DNA of 64,000 bases from Pycnopodia helianthoides (GCA_032158295.1 CM063261.1:2170001-2234000); one strand, 5' to 3'. Counted from the first letter of the stretch, positions 22,161 through 33,590 are shown. The notes: a model not told the origin generated them from the sequence alone. Numbers and translations: made by a program.

Positions 22161-23890
22161 GGCAACACATTAATCTTTATAGAACTAGGTCTATTCATCC
22201 AATATTAAGTATCAATAATTCAACGGGAACAGTGATCGTCAGTACGGGGGAGGGGAGTTCAGTTTTCTCGGTACAGCCCCGAGGGATGAATGAATTTCGC
22301 TCGTCCCCAGCGCCTTGCCTTAAAACCAAAGGCGCTGCGATGGGCAAACGTATCGTTCACGTTAATGCTCAGTCCCATGCTCAGTCCCATCATGCATCAC
22401 ACTCACACTGCAAGCACTGCAAGCATGACGTACTTCCTGAACAAGAATCTGTGCAAGCTGATTAGCCCATCCAAGCGGTCCTGGATAGGCCTCTGGGGCC
22501 GAGGGATGAATGAATCTGCTTCATGACATGGGGGGCGCACCAACAAGCCAGAGGCTAACTATCTTTTTGACACGAACATATGACTTTAAGCCGCGGGTGT
22601 GATTTTCTCTTCAAGTGTACAAAACCCATGGGATATTAGTGCTACGTCTCATGCCTCGTCCATCATTGTGATTCTCAAAGCAGATGTCGCTTCTTTTTCT
22701 CCTTTATAAAAGTCTCGGTAGGCCTACAAATAATTTCTGCAGAGTTTCTTTTTTTCACCAATATGACAAATCAAAAAGGTCCTGCGACGCGGTCTCGCAC
22801 AAAGTTCCCACAACATTTTCTTGAAGACACTACCGAAACGTCGACCATACTCAACCAACAGCTGCTGTTGCTTTGATTGCTCCCATTTTGAACTCCTTTG
22901 CCAAAATGTTTCATCTGAGGTGAACTTTTTCATAAGTTTGTTTATTTTTTGTGGTGTGTAGTTTTAACTATTGGGTGGTCGATAAGTAATTTGTTGAATG
23001 CTCCTTGATTATTTCATCTTTTTGATTGGTGCTGTTTTAATTTTAACAGTGCCTCGAGATCCAGGCATAGATGTAAGTTGCTATATAATCACAACTAATT
23101 AGTATTAGTAAGGGATGGCATTTGTTTTTCATTACTCGTGGCTTGTGTTTGTGTTTATGAGGGAACAGCTGGTTGTCATTTCATACGACATTATCTCTTT
23201 ACTCGTTAATAATCTCAACTATTTGGAATAGTCCATCATTAAAATTATCCTCATTAAAACAAACACGAGCCACGAGTGTTATATGTACACTGCTTTTAAA
23301 TCTTCTCGAAAGGGTACGTATTCCACAAACCAAAGGTTAGTGGCATGTTTGTTTATTGTTTTGTATTGGTATTTTTTTATTGGTTTTTGTTTACCTTGAG
23401 ATATACACCAAACACAAGTTACTGGGGCCGTTAGGGAATGTAAAATAATAAGTTGAGAATTAATGTAAAATAAATAAAAAATGTACATCCAGGCACATGT
23501 GAACAATAAAAATCATTACATTTCCCCTTAAAACAAAAAGAAAATTTACAAATATTATGTCAATATCTTTTACGAAAATCTAAAGGCGAAAACTTAGTGT
23601 ACTAAGAGCATCCACACCAGCTCTAATAAACACAAATAATATTTTGTATTCCCGATTCAAATTTAACATCTATTAAAATTGTTGCTGTACCCACTGCTAA
23701 AATATAGAATTCGGAACTGCCTCTAGCTACCGGGCAAGCTCGGTGCAACTTTTGTCTTCAATATTGTTTAAAGTCACAAGTGGTGGGAAGAATTTGATGT
23801 ACTATTTTGTACACGCATCGTAAAAGTACATTTAACTCATCTTAACCTGAAAACAAAAGTAATTTGGGGTTGAACAGAGAAAAAGTTTAC
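22161..23890. other. Mostly unannotated; one ACCGAAACGTCGACC motif
   Basis: ACCGAAACGTCGACC at 22832-22846 belongs to the recurring motif set. TGTTTTAATGAGGATAATTTT and the nearby ACACGAGCCACGAGTG / ATTACTCGTGGCTTGTGTTT words (about 23130-23280) are reverse-complement related, suggesting a decayed inverted repeat. No gene supported. Confidence 0.35.
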
Positions 23891-23963
23891 TATAGAGAGG
23901 AACTTGAACCCTAATACCCCCGGATTAACGTACCGGCGCTCTACCAACTGAGCTCTATCTATA
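23891..23963 (-). repeat. tRNA-like sequence (degenerate tRNA-derived element)
   Basis: On the minus strand the sequence reads TATAGATAGAGCTCAGTTGG, TAGAGCGCCGGTACGTTAATCCGG and GGGTTCAAGTTCC, then TCTATA. The D-arm (GCTC/GAGC), an anticodon-like hairpin (CCGG/CCGG) and a B box are present, and TATAGA/TCTATA can form an acceptor-like stem. The base before the putative anticodon is C rather than the invariant U33, and extra bases precede the D-stem, so a working tRNA gene is unlikely. Confidence 0.55.
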
Positions 23964-24039
23964 TCCCTATGTTGGCGGTCTCCCTATTTAAATTATGTCA
24001 ATATCTTTGTTCTGGGGTGCTAAAACAGAAGAGGTACTC

Positions 24040-24170
24040 TCCTCGCGTTCCATGAAGGTTTGCTTTAGTTGAGAAAGAGTCTGATCAGGTCGAAACGTGA
24101 GGCCATGCCGTTTGCATTACCACAGGTTATTGACTGGTAACAGCAGTTTGCAACAGCTATTTCTACGCTC
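24040..24170 (+). mobile_element. GTCGAAACGT element, copy 1
   Basis: CTGATCAGGTCGAAACGTGAGG is followed by GCCATGCCGTTTGCATTACC and GCAGTTTGCAACAGCTATTT. The same order (GGTCGAAACGTCAGGCCA, then GCAGTTTGCAATAGCTA) occurs at 48650-48815, showing a real dispersed family. A short CTGATCAG palindrome precedes the motif. Confidence 0.55.
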
Positions 24171-25039
24171 CTAGTTATACAACTCCATTGACATATATCA
24201 TCAACGGAGGGTAAAGATTGGTTTGTACTGAAGTTGAGTTTCTAATGGTAAAAAAGAGTGTTTGTAAAAAAATAATTTTACATAGGTGGGAGCCATTCTT
24301 TAAGAATTGTTTGAGACGATCACCGACATTTACCTGTTCCAATTTCCCCATCGCTAAAGGGAGTCAATCGATTATCCTTCTTGTGCTCACACAAAACTGA
24401 CAGGGCATGTCTTGGCTCATCGCAAGAACTAAAGGCAACGCTGGCCGTAACCAAGATGATATTTTTGTGCATTTTAATGTTCACATCCAGACAAAAGGTG
24501 GAATCCGAGACTCGATTGTCGCCCAGGCGACACATTTTATTAAAGGTTTGTCCCAACATGATTGGCCCCTTATGCGTCTAAAGCTGACAGTGCTCGCTGT
24601 TGTGAATTACAAATTGAGCAAACGTCACTGCGTCACAGCATAAAGTTGCACTCGACTTTGAATGTGAGCTTTAGGCCTTCATCGTATTTCATAATAATGA
24701 CACTAACGTCAGTGCTGGGTTCTTAGAATCAAGAGATAATGTACAGTACATAATTACACCATAAGAAAAGTTAGTCGAAAATGTGGGCTGCACACTAAGA
24801 CTTGCATAGATCTTTCAGGAATACGTTTTGCAATTTGTTGTCATCACCCAGGCTTCAAAGGCAAAGTATACCTTTGGTTTTTGGAACCGTTCGATTGTTT
24901 TTATCCTATATAAATGTAGACATATATACAATAAAACTAACCTGGGAAAATTTCATTTCGAAAAGGTGGTAGCGTTTTGGGGATATGGTTTTTGGGAGCG
25001 GTTATGTCCATGCAGGGAAAAAAAAAAGTAATTCAAATA
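24171..25039. other. No recognised gene
   Basis: Overlapping small frames on both strands at 24320-24640 are mutual shadows. ACCTTTGGTTTTTGGAACC near 24870 may be a decayed A2 terminus. Confidence 0.3.
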
Positions 25040-25236
25040 CACAATTTGAGAAACGTCAGATTGAAATGTTTTTGAGTCCCCCCCCCCTCTCTCTCTCTTA
25101 TACCACATTCCTCAGAAGGGAATCGTTTCTCAACATGTTATAGATTATCAACAGCTGCAGTGCTTCTTATATACCGAATAACTTTCTATGGTCATTAATT
25201 GTTGGAGTAATTACCGAACGTATACCCTCCCTTTAA
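25040..25236. mobile_element. MITE family A2 fragment, right terminus
   Basis: Ends GGAGTAATTACCGAACGTATACCCTCCC then TTAA at 25233-25236, the complement of the left terminus of the element at 60244. It contains ATCAACAGCTGCAGTGCTTC and CCTCAGAAGGGAATCGTTTC, shared in reverse with 60244-60390. A (CT)n run follows a C tract at 25080-25098. Confidence 0.65.
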
Positions 25237-26049
25237 GTGCGATCTTCTCTGTTGTCAGTTGCACGCACCTCTACATGGATTTAAATGTCTTCAATATCTT
25301 TCACTTTAGGCTTCTCTTTTATCGTAAAGAAGGCCGTCAAACCATGAATAAGAAAGGGTGGTGGCTGGGGAGCCTTATAGCCTGCCCGATATGGGGCAGA
25401 GCCCCCCCCCCAATGTTCCCATACTATAACACACTATTTTCCTCTTGTATAGAACTCCCCCCCCCTAAAATCTTCAAAAGAATTCCTGAGATTCCAAGCA
25501 CACAATGAAGACACAATAGGGGTGGGGGTGGTGGGGGTACCCTCTTCCCCATATCGAGCACCAATTGGGGAGTCTCGGTATCCGCAGACAAAAAAGGGCC
25601 ACTCTGGAGCCCCTGAGGAAGTGTGACACCCCAATGAGATCTTCTTCTTCTTGATTTGTAAGGTTTTTTTCTAGGAGTCCACACTGTTGGTATTTTACAG
25701 ATAATGGTCCTTTGTGGAAAACGGCAGGCGTCAGGCAGGGCGGAGCATTTGATGGATTACACCTCTATAGGTTTTGATTGATGGGCTTTTAACAATCTCC
25801 GCGAAGGTTTGACTTTACAGACTGGTTTACTACCATCGGTATGCGTGTAATACGAGTCTGTAACTATCAGGGGACCAGACCTTTTCCCCGTCAAGCCTCG
25901 ATTCGGCTACAATGACTTTATAAATGGGTAAACGACAAACTGATACAGTGAGTAAGATTTGAGCATGGTAAGGAATCCACCGGGGATGACAATCATACAC
26001 ATGTCTGGAATTTCATCTTTGAAAGGGCAAATCCATTTTCATTTTGCAA
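25237..26049. other. C/G-tract-rich unannotated DNA
   Basis: C tracts lie near 25404-25413 and 25456-25464, and G-rich sequence near 25517-25540. Opposing frames at 25188-25508, 25424-25684 and 25434-25634 overlap and translate the tracts as poly-proline. No gene supported. Confidence 0.35.
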
Positions 26050-26189
26050 AAGGGCACTTCCACTCTAAAATCTTAACGTCTTAAGGGACACCTTTAAAGG
26101 GAACCCGAGGCCAAGACCAGGGCAACAGATGGCATTGGCCTCCGTGTAATTCCAGTGAGGTATGAACACACACTGGTTCTTGGAGGAAC

Positions 26190-26290
26190 TTGGTGCTGAG
26201 AAAACCAAGAGGTTAGATAAATCTCGACGTTTCGAGCAGTGTGCCCTGTTTGTCCCCAGAAACAAACAGGGGCGAGTGACTGTATAACTT
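26190..26290 (-). mobile_element. Fragment with CTCGAAACGTCGAG motif
   Basis: On the minus strand a hairpin-forming segment (CCCTGTTTGTTTCTGGGGACAAACAGGG, split across a short loop) is followed by CTGCTCGAAACGTCGAGATT. The motif context resembles the other GTCGAAACGT sites. The minus-strand frame over it (26065-26325) is not otherwise protein-like. Confidence 0.4.
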
Positions 26291-26638
26291 GTACAAGTCA
26301 CTATCCAGTATATATAAACAAACAATATACCAGCAGATGTACTTTCCTACCGCGTCCTTTCAGTTAATACAAACTACAACGTGTATGGTGTTAAATTAAT
26401 AATGGTGTCCAGTACAGAAGTGTCATCACTTGTACGACGAGTTGAATATTTCCGCCATTATTGGTGTGTCATTCTTTTTGATGTACACCGGAGCCGGTAA
26501 GAGTGAAGTGTGCAGGTATCTACCTGAATCAACAAAGGTCTATTAATTCACCATGTACGTGTTATCTGTCAGGAGAATACCATAAACGGTCCTTTGTCAT
26601 ACGCCATGTCTCCGAGCAACGTATATACACAAAAAAAG

Positions 26639-27021
26639 TTAAAGGAACATTACAGAATTGGTAAGAAAAAAACTTGTAAAATATACTTTTTGATCACAGA
26701 TTTACATAAAACTTACACGGTCTAATGATGATGATAGTAGAAAACATCCCTTGAAATATTTCTGTCTGAAATGCCATATTTTAATGAGAAATGAAAAACT
26801 AATTTTCCGATTGGAGTTTACGCTCAGTGAGCGTTTTATTCATTTTTTGAATCTATTATGATTTCATGCAAATGTGTAATCGGTTTTTCACTATTTTCTC
26901 GTGACCCAGATGGCCGATCTCAAAACTTTGTCAGTTTATGTATATGGTGGATTACATAAAGTGCTTACACTGCCAGCAACTTTTTTCGTTAGCAAAAACC
27001 AATTCTGTAATGTTCCTTTAA
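26639..27021. mobile_element. MITE family A1, copy 3 (TTAA-flanked, inverted)
   Basis: Opposite orientation to copies 1 and 2: the interior reads CACGGTCTAATGATGATGAT and CGCTCAGTGAGCG. Both termini match AGGAACATTACAGAATTGGT, with TTAA at 26639-26642 and 27018-27021. It lies 10 bp from a family C element. Confidence 0.85.
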
Positions 27022-27031
27022 AGTTTAGGTG

Positions 27032-27268
27032 CACTCTAAAAAAACTTCAGGGTCAGACTCGTGGAGTCTGACCCATTTCTGGGTCATTATGACCCGGAAT
27101 CTGTCTCAAAATGACCAAGAAAAAGGGTCAAAATGACGCAGAATCTGTGTTAAAATTACCCTTTTTTTTAAAACCAATTTCCGGATCAGCCTGACCCGGA
27201 ACTGGGTCAGGCCCCCCTGGGAACCAAAATCTATCCGGGTCAATTCTGACCCGAGAGTTTATAGAGTG
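27032..27268. mobile_element. MITE family C, most complete copy
   Basis: Both termini survive: CACTCTAAAAAAACTTCAGG and GAGAGTTTATAGAGTG, with TA following. In between are TGACCCATTTCTGGGTCA, GACCCGGAATCTGTCTCAAA, AAAATGACGCAGAATCTGTG, GATCAGCCTGACCCGG and GGGTCAATTCTGACCC. The TA flank and CACTCT start fit a Tc1/mariner-type non-autonomous element, which is an inference without a transposase. Confidence 0.85.
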
Positions 27269-27394
27269 TAGCTATAAACTTTGGTAGCGTATAAAATTGC
27301 ACTTATCTATAAGATATCAGCAATTTAGATTTAAAACTGCACCTGACGTAGTCAGTAAGGTAAAGACAAGGCATTTATTGTGACGAATCATGCC

Positions 27395-27452
27395 TCGTGT
27401 CACGTGCGCCATGAACGGACAGACTTGGGTTCGAACCCACATTCCTTAACAA
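27395..27452 (+). repeat. B-box-bearing tRNA-like fragment
   Basis: GGGTTCGAACCC at 27428-27439 is a consensus polymerase III B box, but no A box is recognisable upstream. It is probably a SINE relic. Confidence 0.35.
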
Positions 27453-27467
27453 TTCAAACTGGACTCT

Positions 27468-27630
27468 GGCCCTTTTCGAATTCACTGCTTCGGCTCCAAA
27501 ATCGGCTCAGGCTATAGCTAGGCTCCCTCAATTATTCTAACTTACGCATGCTTTGCGGTCAGGGTTTCAGACAAGAAAACTGGGGCCTGAAGCCCAATCC
27601 GGAGCCGAAGCCGTGGTTTCGAAAAGGGCC
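27468..27630. mobile_element. Foldback MITE family D, copy 3
   Basis: 163 bp, the same length as copy 1 at 1231 and its reverse complement over nearly the whole span (GGGTTTCAGACAAGAAAACT against the complement of copy 1's centre). Ends are GGCCCTTTTCGAATTCACTG and CGTGGTTTCGAAAAGGGCC. Confidence 0.8.
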
Positions 27631-29342
27631 ATTATATAAACGCTCGGGACCGCTTGGTCACGTGCCGCTCCGCGTAACAAAATCCCGCATTTATTCGCGA
27701 GATAACATCTCAATGTACGATTGCTTTACTTATGCAAACTTCCTACCCGGAGAGCTTTTGCCCAATTGCTAACCCGATTACCCGGAAATCTTGTTTGACC
27801 ATCGCTGCATCTTTATACTTCTGCTCGCCACCTGTGTTTTTCTACCTGTAACTAGATTTTGCACGTCAGTTTTCCACTAAAATACACAACAACTGTTCGG
27901 GGAGAACGTTAGTCGTCACTGAACTAATCAATTCTCCTCAACGATCACCTTTGGAAGGTTAAATATTACCCCCCTGGAAAACACCTGACTCGAGTATGGA
28001 ATAATACAACATTACCCTGAATTGAATTTGGACCGACAACCCGTTTCCCCGCTGTAAAAGAAGGTGCTCGTGAGGTCACGTGGCTGCTATAAATATTCAC
28101 AGAGCCTGGATTTTACTGCTTGATATTTAAAACTGGGCCATGTGATATTATATCTCGTAAAACAGATTGTATTGTTAAAAAGGGAATACATTAAAACACA
28201 CATTCAGATATTTCTCGAAATCTACAAGATATGAAATGCACTCTTCCCTACAAATTGTACAAGTTGCCCCACCAAACTTCAGAAACGAATGTCTTGACAT
28301 GATTTCACATTGACCCTTTGTTAAAGTGAGCTCACATTCTTCCAGGTAAAAAAAAGAAAAAAGATTTACGCGAAGTGTTAGCTCTATTCGTCATTTATTA
28401 AGTCGTCAAGACCCTGTACAGTACGCCGACAGGTCGTGTGCCCCATAACGTCAAGCAAATACATAAGGAGCAACCGCCAGAGAGGTATCTAAGAAAATTA
28501 ATTAAGCCTGTCAGTTTGAGCTCTATGTGTAGCAGGCGTATCAATGTCGCGCTAAAAAACAGATCGGTTAAACTTAAGGCGGGAATCCTGAGACTTCCAA
28601 CCCCTGCGTGGCTGTACTTTATCTCCCCCCAGTAGCCATAGCAACAAATACCATGATTGCTTCACTGTTTTTTTTTCTTCTCCCCCTCCTCCAAAGTTTA
28701 GCCCGTAGCGATCAGTTCTTTATGCGAAGGTCTGAATAATATGCAGATCGAATTCTTCTGTTGGGTGGTCCAGTCACAATGGGTGGACCGTCGGGTCGAT
28801 ATATTAAATATCAGACCCATTTTTTGTTCTGTTTAGAAAATGTCGAAACATTGCCGGGGCAGAGCACTTTGGAAGCGAATACTAATAGTTCATTCTGATC
28901 AAAATCGATTATGTTGTTGACTTGGTTTTTTTCTGCGCTGAACAAAACTCGAGACGTCTTCACCGCATGGTACAGCAGCGCGGTTTAGAATGTCTTGCGA
29001 TCAAAGTGTCCCACATCGCCAACCCTTTTCGTGATTACCAATACAGAGAAGCAAAACATGTTTGTAGAATTGAGGTAAGGATCCTTAGTGTTGACCACGC
29101 AGTCGTATTCTATATTCGATTTGTTCGTGTGATTGACATTTCTGACTCATAACATTCGTTACGGTATCCGAAGCACTTGCACACGTATTCGATACTCTTT
29201 TTTAATCAAATTCGATTCTCGAAGTTTGTAAATCCTCGTTTTTATATCTGACTATTATTGTATATGTACTCTGACACTTTGAATCCGTTAACCCCCAAGT
29301 CGGTAAAGATGTTTGACTGGAACTTGTATAAGAGAAGACATA
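27631..29342. other. Long unannotated stretch
   Basis: Frames at 27548-27772, 28438-28635 and 28922-29152 lack domains. The last one contains a donor-like GAG|GTAAGG at 29073, but I found no matching acceptor. A poly-T/C run lies near 28668-28690. Confidence 0.3.
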
Positions 29343-29467
29343 GGCCGTGTCCGATTTAATGGCTTTGGTAGTGGCTACGGAACGCCGATTGGTCCTATTC
29401 TTCACCGTTGTCGTTGTAGCCAACGGCCATTTAGCCGTAGCCGAAGTCGCTTCATTCAGACACGGCC
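29343..29467. mobile_element. Foldback MITE, family D-like, divergent
   Basis: Inverted ends GGCCGTGTCCGATTTAATGG and GCTTCATTCAGACACGGCC. Internal arms GGCTACGG and CCGTAGCC pair. The end motif differs (GTGTC in place of TTTTC), so it is a sister family. Confidence 0.65.
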
Positions 29468-30187
29468 AATACTTTCTCCCTTAAGCTGAATTGTATTATC
29501 GTGTATGACACTAAGAAGCTGCATTGTGGTAACGCTTCATGGATGATTTAAGACTTGTAATAACAGAGGCGGCACTGCCCAAGGTTCCGGGGGGGGGGTG
29601 CTTTAAGATAAAAGGTGATTATCCTTTGCTACTGTCTCATCTGATACCCCCTGTGATGTGTGCACTATATACTCAGGTCGTCGATTCTAGTCTCCATGCA
29701 GCAGCCTTTTCCCTCTTCCGTTCAGGATTATGAAGTCAAACTGAGGCTTGGAGGAAAGCAGTATGGCCCCTTTGGACGTTCGCATGTATTACTGCTATTG
29801 CATACAGGGACTCAGTTTCCCACATGATCTGTTTCAGCAACAGATAGCCCCAAAACAACAGGGCTTCTTGCATTCAAATCGAGGTTCGATAATGACAACA
29901 GTCTGGTGCCATCTAAAACGACGGAACATTCTTAGACATTATTGCTACCGCACACAGGGTATGAGACAAAATATGGCGACAGCATGGTCTATTTCATCCG
30001 CAGAGACAATCAGAATAATCGGGTTTGAATTATTCCAGTACCTCATCCTGTGCAATGGTTATTATTATTAGTCTGATCGCCCCCCTGCGATCACAGACAG
30101 TTGGACAAGCCGACAAAGACGGCACAGATCAGTACATTGGAACTGTAGCGTGAACTCAGGCGCCTGGGTACGTTTCACGTTATGGAG
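29468..30187. other. No recognised gene
   Basis: A G tract lies at 29589-29597. Short frames without domains. Nothing else seen. Confidence 0.3.
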
Positions 30188-30354
30188 AGCCTCATTAAAG
30201 GGCAATGAACGAGCTCCATCAACCTCGAGCCCTCATTAAAGGGCAATATGGACGTTGATCATCAACCTCGAGCCCTCATTAAAGGGCGATGGACGTTGAT
30301 CATCAACCTCAAGCCCACATGAAAGGGCAGTGGACGTTATCCATCAACCGCGAG
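30188..30354 (+). repeat. Minisatellite, about 42 bp x4
   Basis: Units start CCTCATTAAAGGGCAATGGA, continue CGTTGATCATCAACCTCGAG, and begin near 30189, 30230, 30273 and 30313. Most units contain the palindrome-like TTGATCATCAA. The last unit is the most diverged. Confidence 0.85.
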
Positions 30355-30566
30355 TTTAGTTTCAAAGGGGGAAATGGTGTCTGGAATAGTTTATTCGTCG
30401 TTATCTTCTATACTTAAAAACATGTCTGAACCAGTGAGTGATAATTCCATTGATAAATAATCAGTTTGGGAAGTTTTTTTTCTCCAGATGATGACTTCGG
30501 AGAGATTTCGTGTTTTCTTTTGGCTCTTTTTTGCTGTTTAGCCACTGAACCATGATGACGGCAACA
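30355..30566. other. No recognised gene
   Basis: Short unique-looking spacer; nothing seen. Confidence 0.3.
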
Positions 30567-30740
30567 GGGCCCAATTTCATAGAGCTGCTTAAGAATAAAA
30601 TACTGCTTAGCAGAAATTAGCAGAATACCAGTCACAAATTGCACATGTAACGTGGTATAGTAAGGTTGGTAACCTTATTATTGTAATCATAATTTTGTTA
30701 TGCTTAGCTACTCTTTGTGCTTGTCTATGAAATTAAGCCC
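30567..30740. mobile_element. Foldback MITE family B, copy in a tandem pair (left)
   Basis: Starts GGGCCCAATTTCATAGAGCT; the right arm has lost the CAGCT segment (TTGTCTATGAAATTAAGCCC). It abuts the next copy, which begins at 30742. The shared junction reads CCAGG, as expected if the right copy inserted at, or shares, the CCWGG flank. Confidence 0.75.
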
Positions 30741-30741
30741 A

Positions 30742-30935
30742 GGGCCCAATTTCGTAGAGCTGCTTAAGTAGAAAATATTGCTTTAAAAAAATGTTTGCTT
30801 AGCAAAAATAAGCAGGGAACCAGTCACAAACGTGCACATAACATCGTATTTTGGCTGGTAACCCATTTCCAGTAAGCAACATTGTTTGATGCTTAGAACA
30901 TTTTTGTGTTTAAGCAGCTCTATGAAATTGGGCTC
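30742..30935. mobile_element. Foldback MITE family B, copy in a tandem pair (right)
   Basis: Starts GGGCCCAATTTCGTAGAGCT and ends AAGCAGCTCTATGAAATTGGGCTC. Internal words AGAAAATATTGCTT and CCAGTCACAAACGTGCACAT match the 193-bp subfamily. Confidence 0.8.
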
Positions 30936-31612
30936 GGGTTACGCAACTCTCTCTTTCTCTCAACCCTTAAACTATTGGCTTTTGCTAAGAAAGTATCTCC
31001 GCACAGCATAACATTTACTCAACCTCAGCTCGTCAAACAAGAATGGAGCTTTTATTTCCTCACTGTTTCCCCATGTACACCCTGTCACTGTCTTGACATT
31101 AAGTGAGAAGTATTACGAAATAAGATGAGTAATAAACGAGGCCTTCGGGTCAATAGAGGAATAGTAAGTGTCACCTGAAACTTAACCTAGATCCATAAAC
31201 TGCAGACTGGAAAAGAGACCAGCATAGACAAAAGGATATAATAGAAAGACGTTTAAGTTCTAGATCATCCTTGATATATAGGCTTTATTCAATCAGTGAT
31301 TGCCGTCGCCGTTTGGGCGAAATCCTACACCATTGTTGCCTACAAGGGAGAAGCCATCAAAAATCACTAGCCATCAAGAAACACATCCGAGCTTTATCAG
31401 TGTAAAATTCACCTCAATTTTCATTTAGAAAAACGAACATGAGTAAACGAGCATGTTCTGGAATTTTTTATAAATGCTACGGGCTTGTAATGCTTGTTTC
31501 TGAAGGCATTATTAAATAGAATGCTCTTCAAATCAATGCATAACGATACATCCGCTACATCGAATGAATTTGCGTGAACACGAAGAACCGTATAAACCAA
31601 GCTTTCAGAGTA
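30936..31612. other. No recognised gene
   Basis: Nothing beyond small frames. Confidence 0.3.
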
Positions 31613-31779
31613 AGTTCTTGCTTTCTTATGAGCATTCTTGCTTTCTTATGAGCATTCTTGCTTTCTTATGAGCATTCTTGCTTCTATAGCATTCTTGCTT
31701 CTTATGAGCATTCTTGCTTTCTTATGAGCATTCTTGCTTTCTCATGAGCATTCTTGCTTTATGGCTTCTTGCTTTCTTA
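31613..31779 (+). repeat. 20-bp minisatellite
   Basis: Tandem unit GAGCATTCTTGCTTTCTTAT in about eight copies. The first copies are identical; later ones have deletions (CTATAGCATTCTTGCTTCTTAT). Confidence 0.9.
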
Positions 31780-32235
31780 ACTTAATAAAATCCCACTATA
31801 TTATAAGTAACTTCATGTGCACTATTAGCTCCATGTCATTCCTGGACCCAAACACGGTAGACATAAGATGAAGCGTGACTGTATCCATGAGGGGGGGGGG
31901 GGGGGTTGGCTACGGGAATGACTAAAAAAGAAAGTCAATAATCACATCATGGTGAAGTGACGGATCTGGGGCGATTATTGCCATGCGGGATAGTGGGAAA
32001 GGGGGGGGGGGTCGTCAAGTCGACGGGAGAAAGTACACTGGCTGAGAAGTCTACAAACACACAGTTAATTTATAAACATAGTGAGGTTAGGCAACGATGC
32101 ACAAAGCCCCCTTCTTACTAACACCATTGGAGTTTACAGTCATCTGATACTCTGGGTGGTTTAACATAGGTTCAGCTTAAGAGCCTGGCAGAAAATAAGG
32201 TCCCCGCCCCGACACACACACAAACACACACACAC
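31780..32235. other. G-tract-rich spacer
   Basis: Two of the longest G runs in the window lie here (about 31890-31905 and 32000-32010), then a (CA)n-like run at 32211-32236. No gene. Confidence 0.4.
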
Positions 32236-32519
32236 ATATTTACGTGTTTCATACCCCATGTGTGGACTTTCTTGTGTTCTGTGCACTTACGAAACTAACA
32301 TTATTCTTGAACACCGGTGAAAACACTGTGTGGACGTGTACAAGCCCACATAGTGTTTCAAAACCCTACCTTGTGTGGTCCTCTTTAGTCCCAGGTTCAC
32401 ACTTCGTATGTAATGCTTGTCCATGTTTGTCGAAGATTTCCTCCACTCTTTGGACCTAATTTTCCTAAGCGGCATCCCCATTAGCATTTTCGACACATTA
32501 CAATGGCACTATTGGTCAC

Positions 32520-32554
32520 GGTTTGGGTTAAATCTATCTGTGTAGACCCAAACC
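32520..32554. repeat. Small inverted repeat
   Basis: GGTTTGGGT pairs with ACCCAAACC across a 17-bp spacer that includes CTGTGTAG. Nearby GTGTGGAC words (32262, 32331) may belong to the same decayed foldback. Confidence 0.4.
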
Positions 32555-32599
32555 AAACAGTGCACTCCTATAGTGTCCACCTTACCTCAAAAAGGCTAA

Positions 32600-33590
32600 T
32601 TGGTTTCATACTCAAAATTTTAAAGAGGACTTTAAATATTCGTGAATCATCGTCCTATTTCACTTGAGGACCGTTCTCCTTCCTCCCCCTCACACGACGG
32701 GGCCCGTATCACTTCACGTACCCGTGGTAACACCTTCGAGACAATTGGTCTCATTAATAATCACAATCATGAAATGTCTTCATTAAGACATGATTAGCTA
32801 TTCATTGGATGGTCCAATCAAATATTCTTGTCATCTCGTTGTGTTTCCAAATGAAGTTAATTGCACAACAAAAAGCAAGATCGTCTCTCCCTTGTCTAAC
32901 ACCAACAACCAATACAATACAATTTGACTTGACGATAATTCCCTTGGATTAATTAGGATGTTACATCGCGTCTTCGGTCTGGTGAATGAATTAGCCAATA
33001 AATCCTCCAAGACGGACCCCATTTCATGGCCACGTTTAAAGTTATGCGTGGTTTTTGATGATGATTTATTTGAAGCTTTATGACAAAAAAATTGATTCAA
33101 AGTTACCTGGGGAACCCGGCACTTTCCTCCATCGAACCTAATAATTTCCCTCTCTCTACGGACCTCGGTGAAATGCACAATATACCCCTTCCCTTTTAGC
33201 AGAACCTCAAAACATTTTCTTCTGACTTGCCTTTAATGTGTTATCTTTTATAAAGTGTCCCTTACCAGTGGAGAGTGGATTTTTAATTCGAATCAACAGG
33301 GAACAAAATGACAACACGAGTCAATACAACCTTTAAATTTATAGATTGTTTTTAAAGTGGCCCACAAACCATCTTGCACCCAGACGTCCATGAGAACAAA
33401 TTCCTGATTCTGGCTAGATATAGGGTCAGCCATTTGATGCAAGAGGTAACATGCGGCCATTTTGCCACTCCCATTCAAAAAGGACACTTAATGATTGCTT
33501 TTTGAGTGGCAACCCCACCTGGCTGCAATTTTTAAGGGCATGACGGTGCATCGGAGAGTTCAATTGTGCGTCTGACTCAATAGTTTGAGG
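32600..33590. other. No recognised gene
   Basis: The minus-strand frame at 32831-33178 (115 codons) is hydrophilic at its start and contains a donor-like CCCCAG|GTAACT, but it has no acceptor, domain or homologue I recognise. Chance length is plausible. Confidence 0.3.

Noticed and set aside
22064..22465. 133-codon plus-strand frame starting after an (AT)n run
   Set aside because: It overlaps a GTCGAAACGT fragment in antisense and shows no domain; the start sits directly on the AT repeat.
23891..23963. Functional tRNA gene
   Set aside because: No U33, extra bases before the D-stem and a weak T-stem.
32831..33178. 115-codon minus-strand frame with a donor-like site
   Set aside because: No acceptor, no domain, low-complexity middle.
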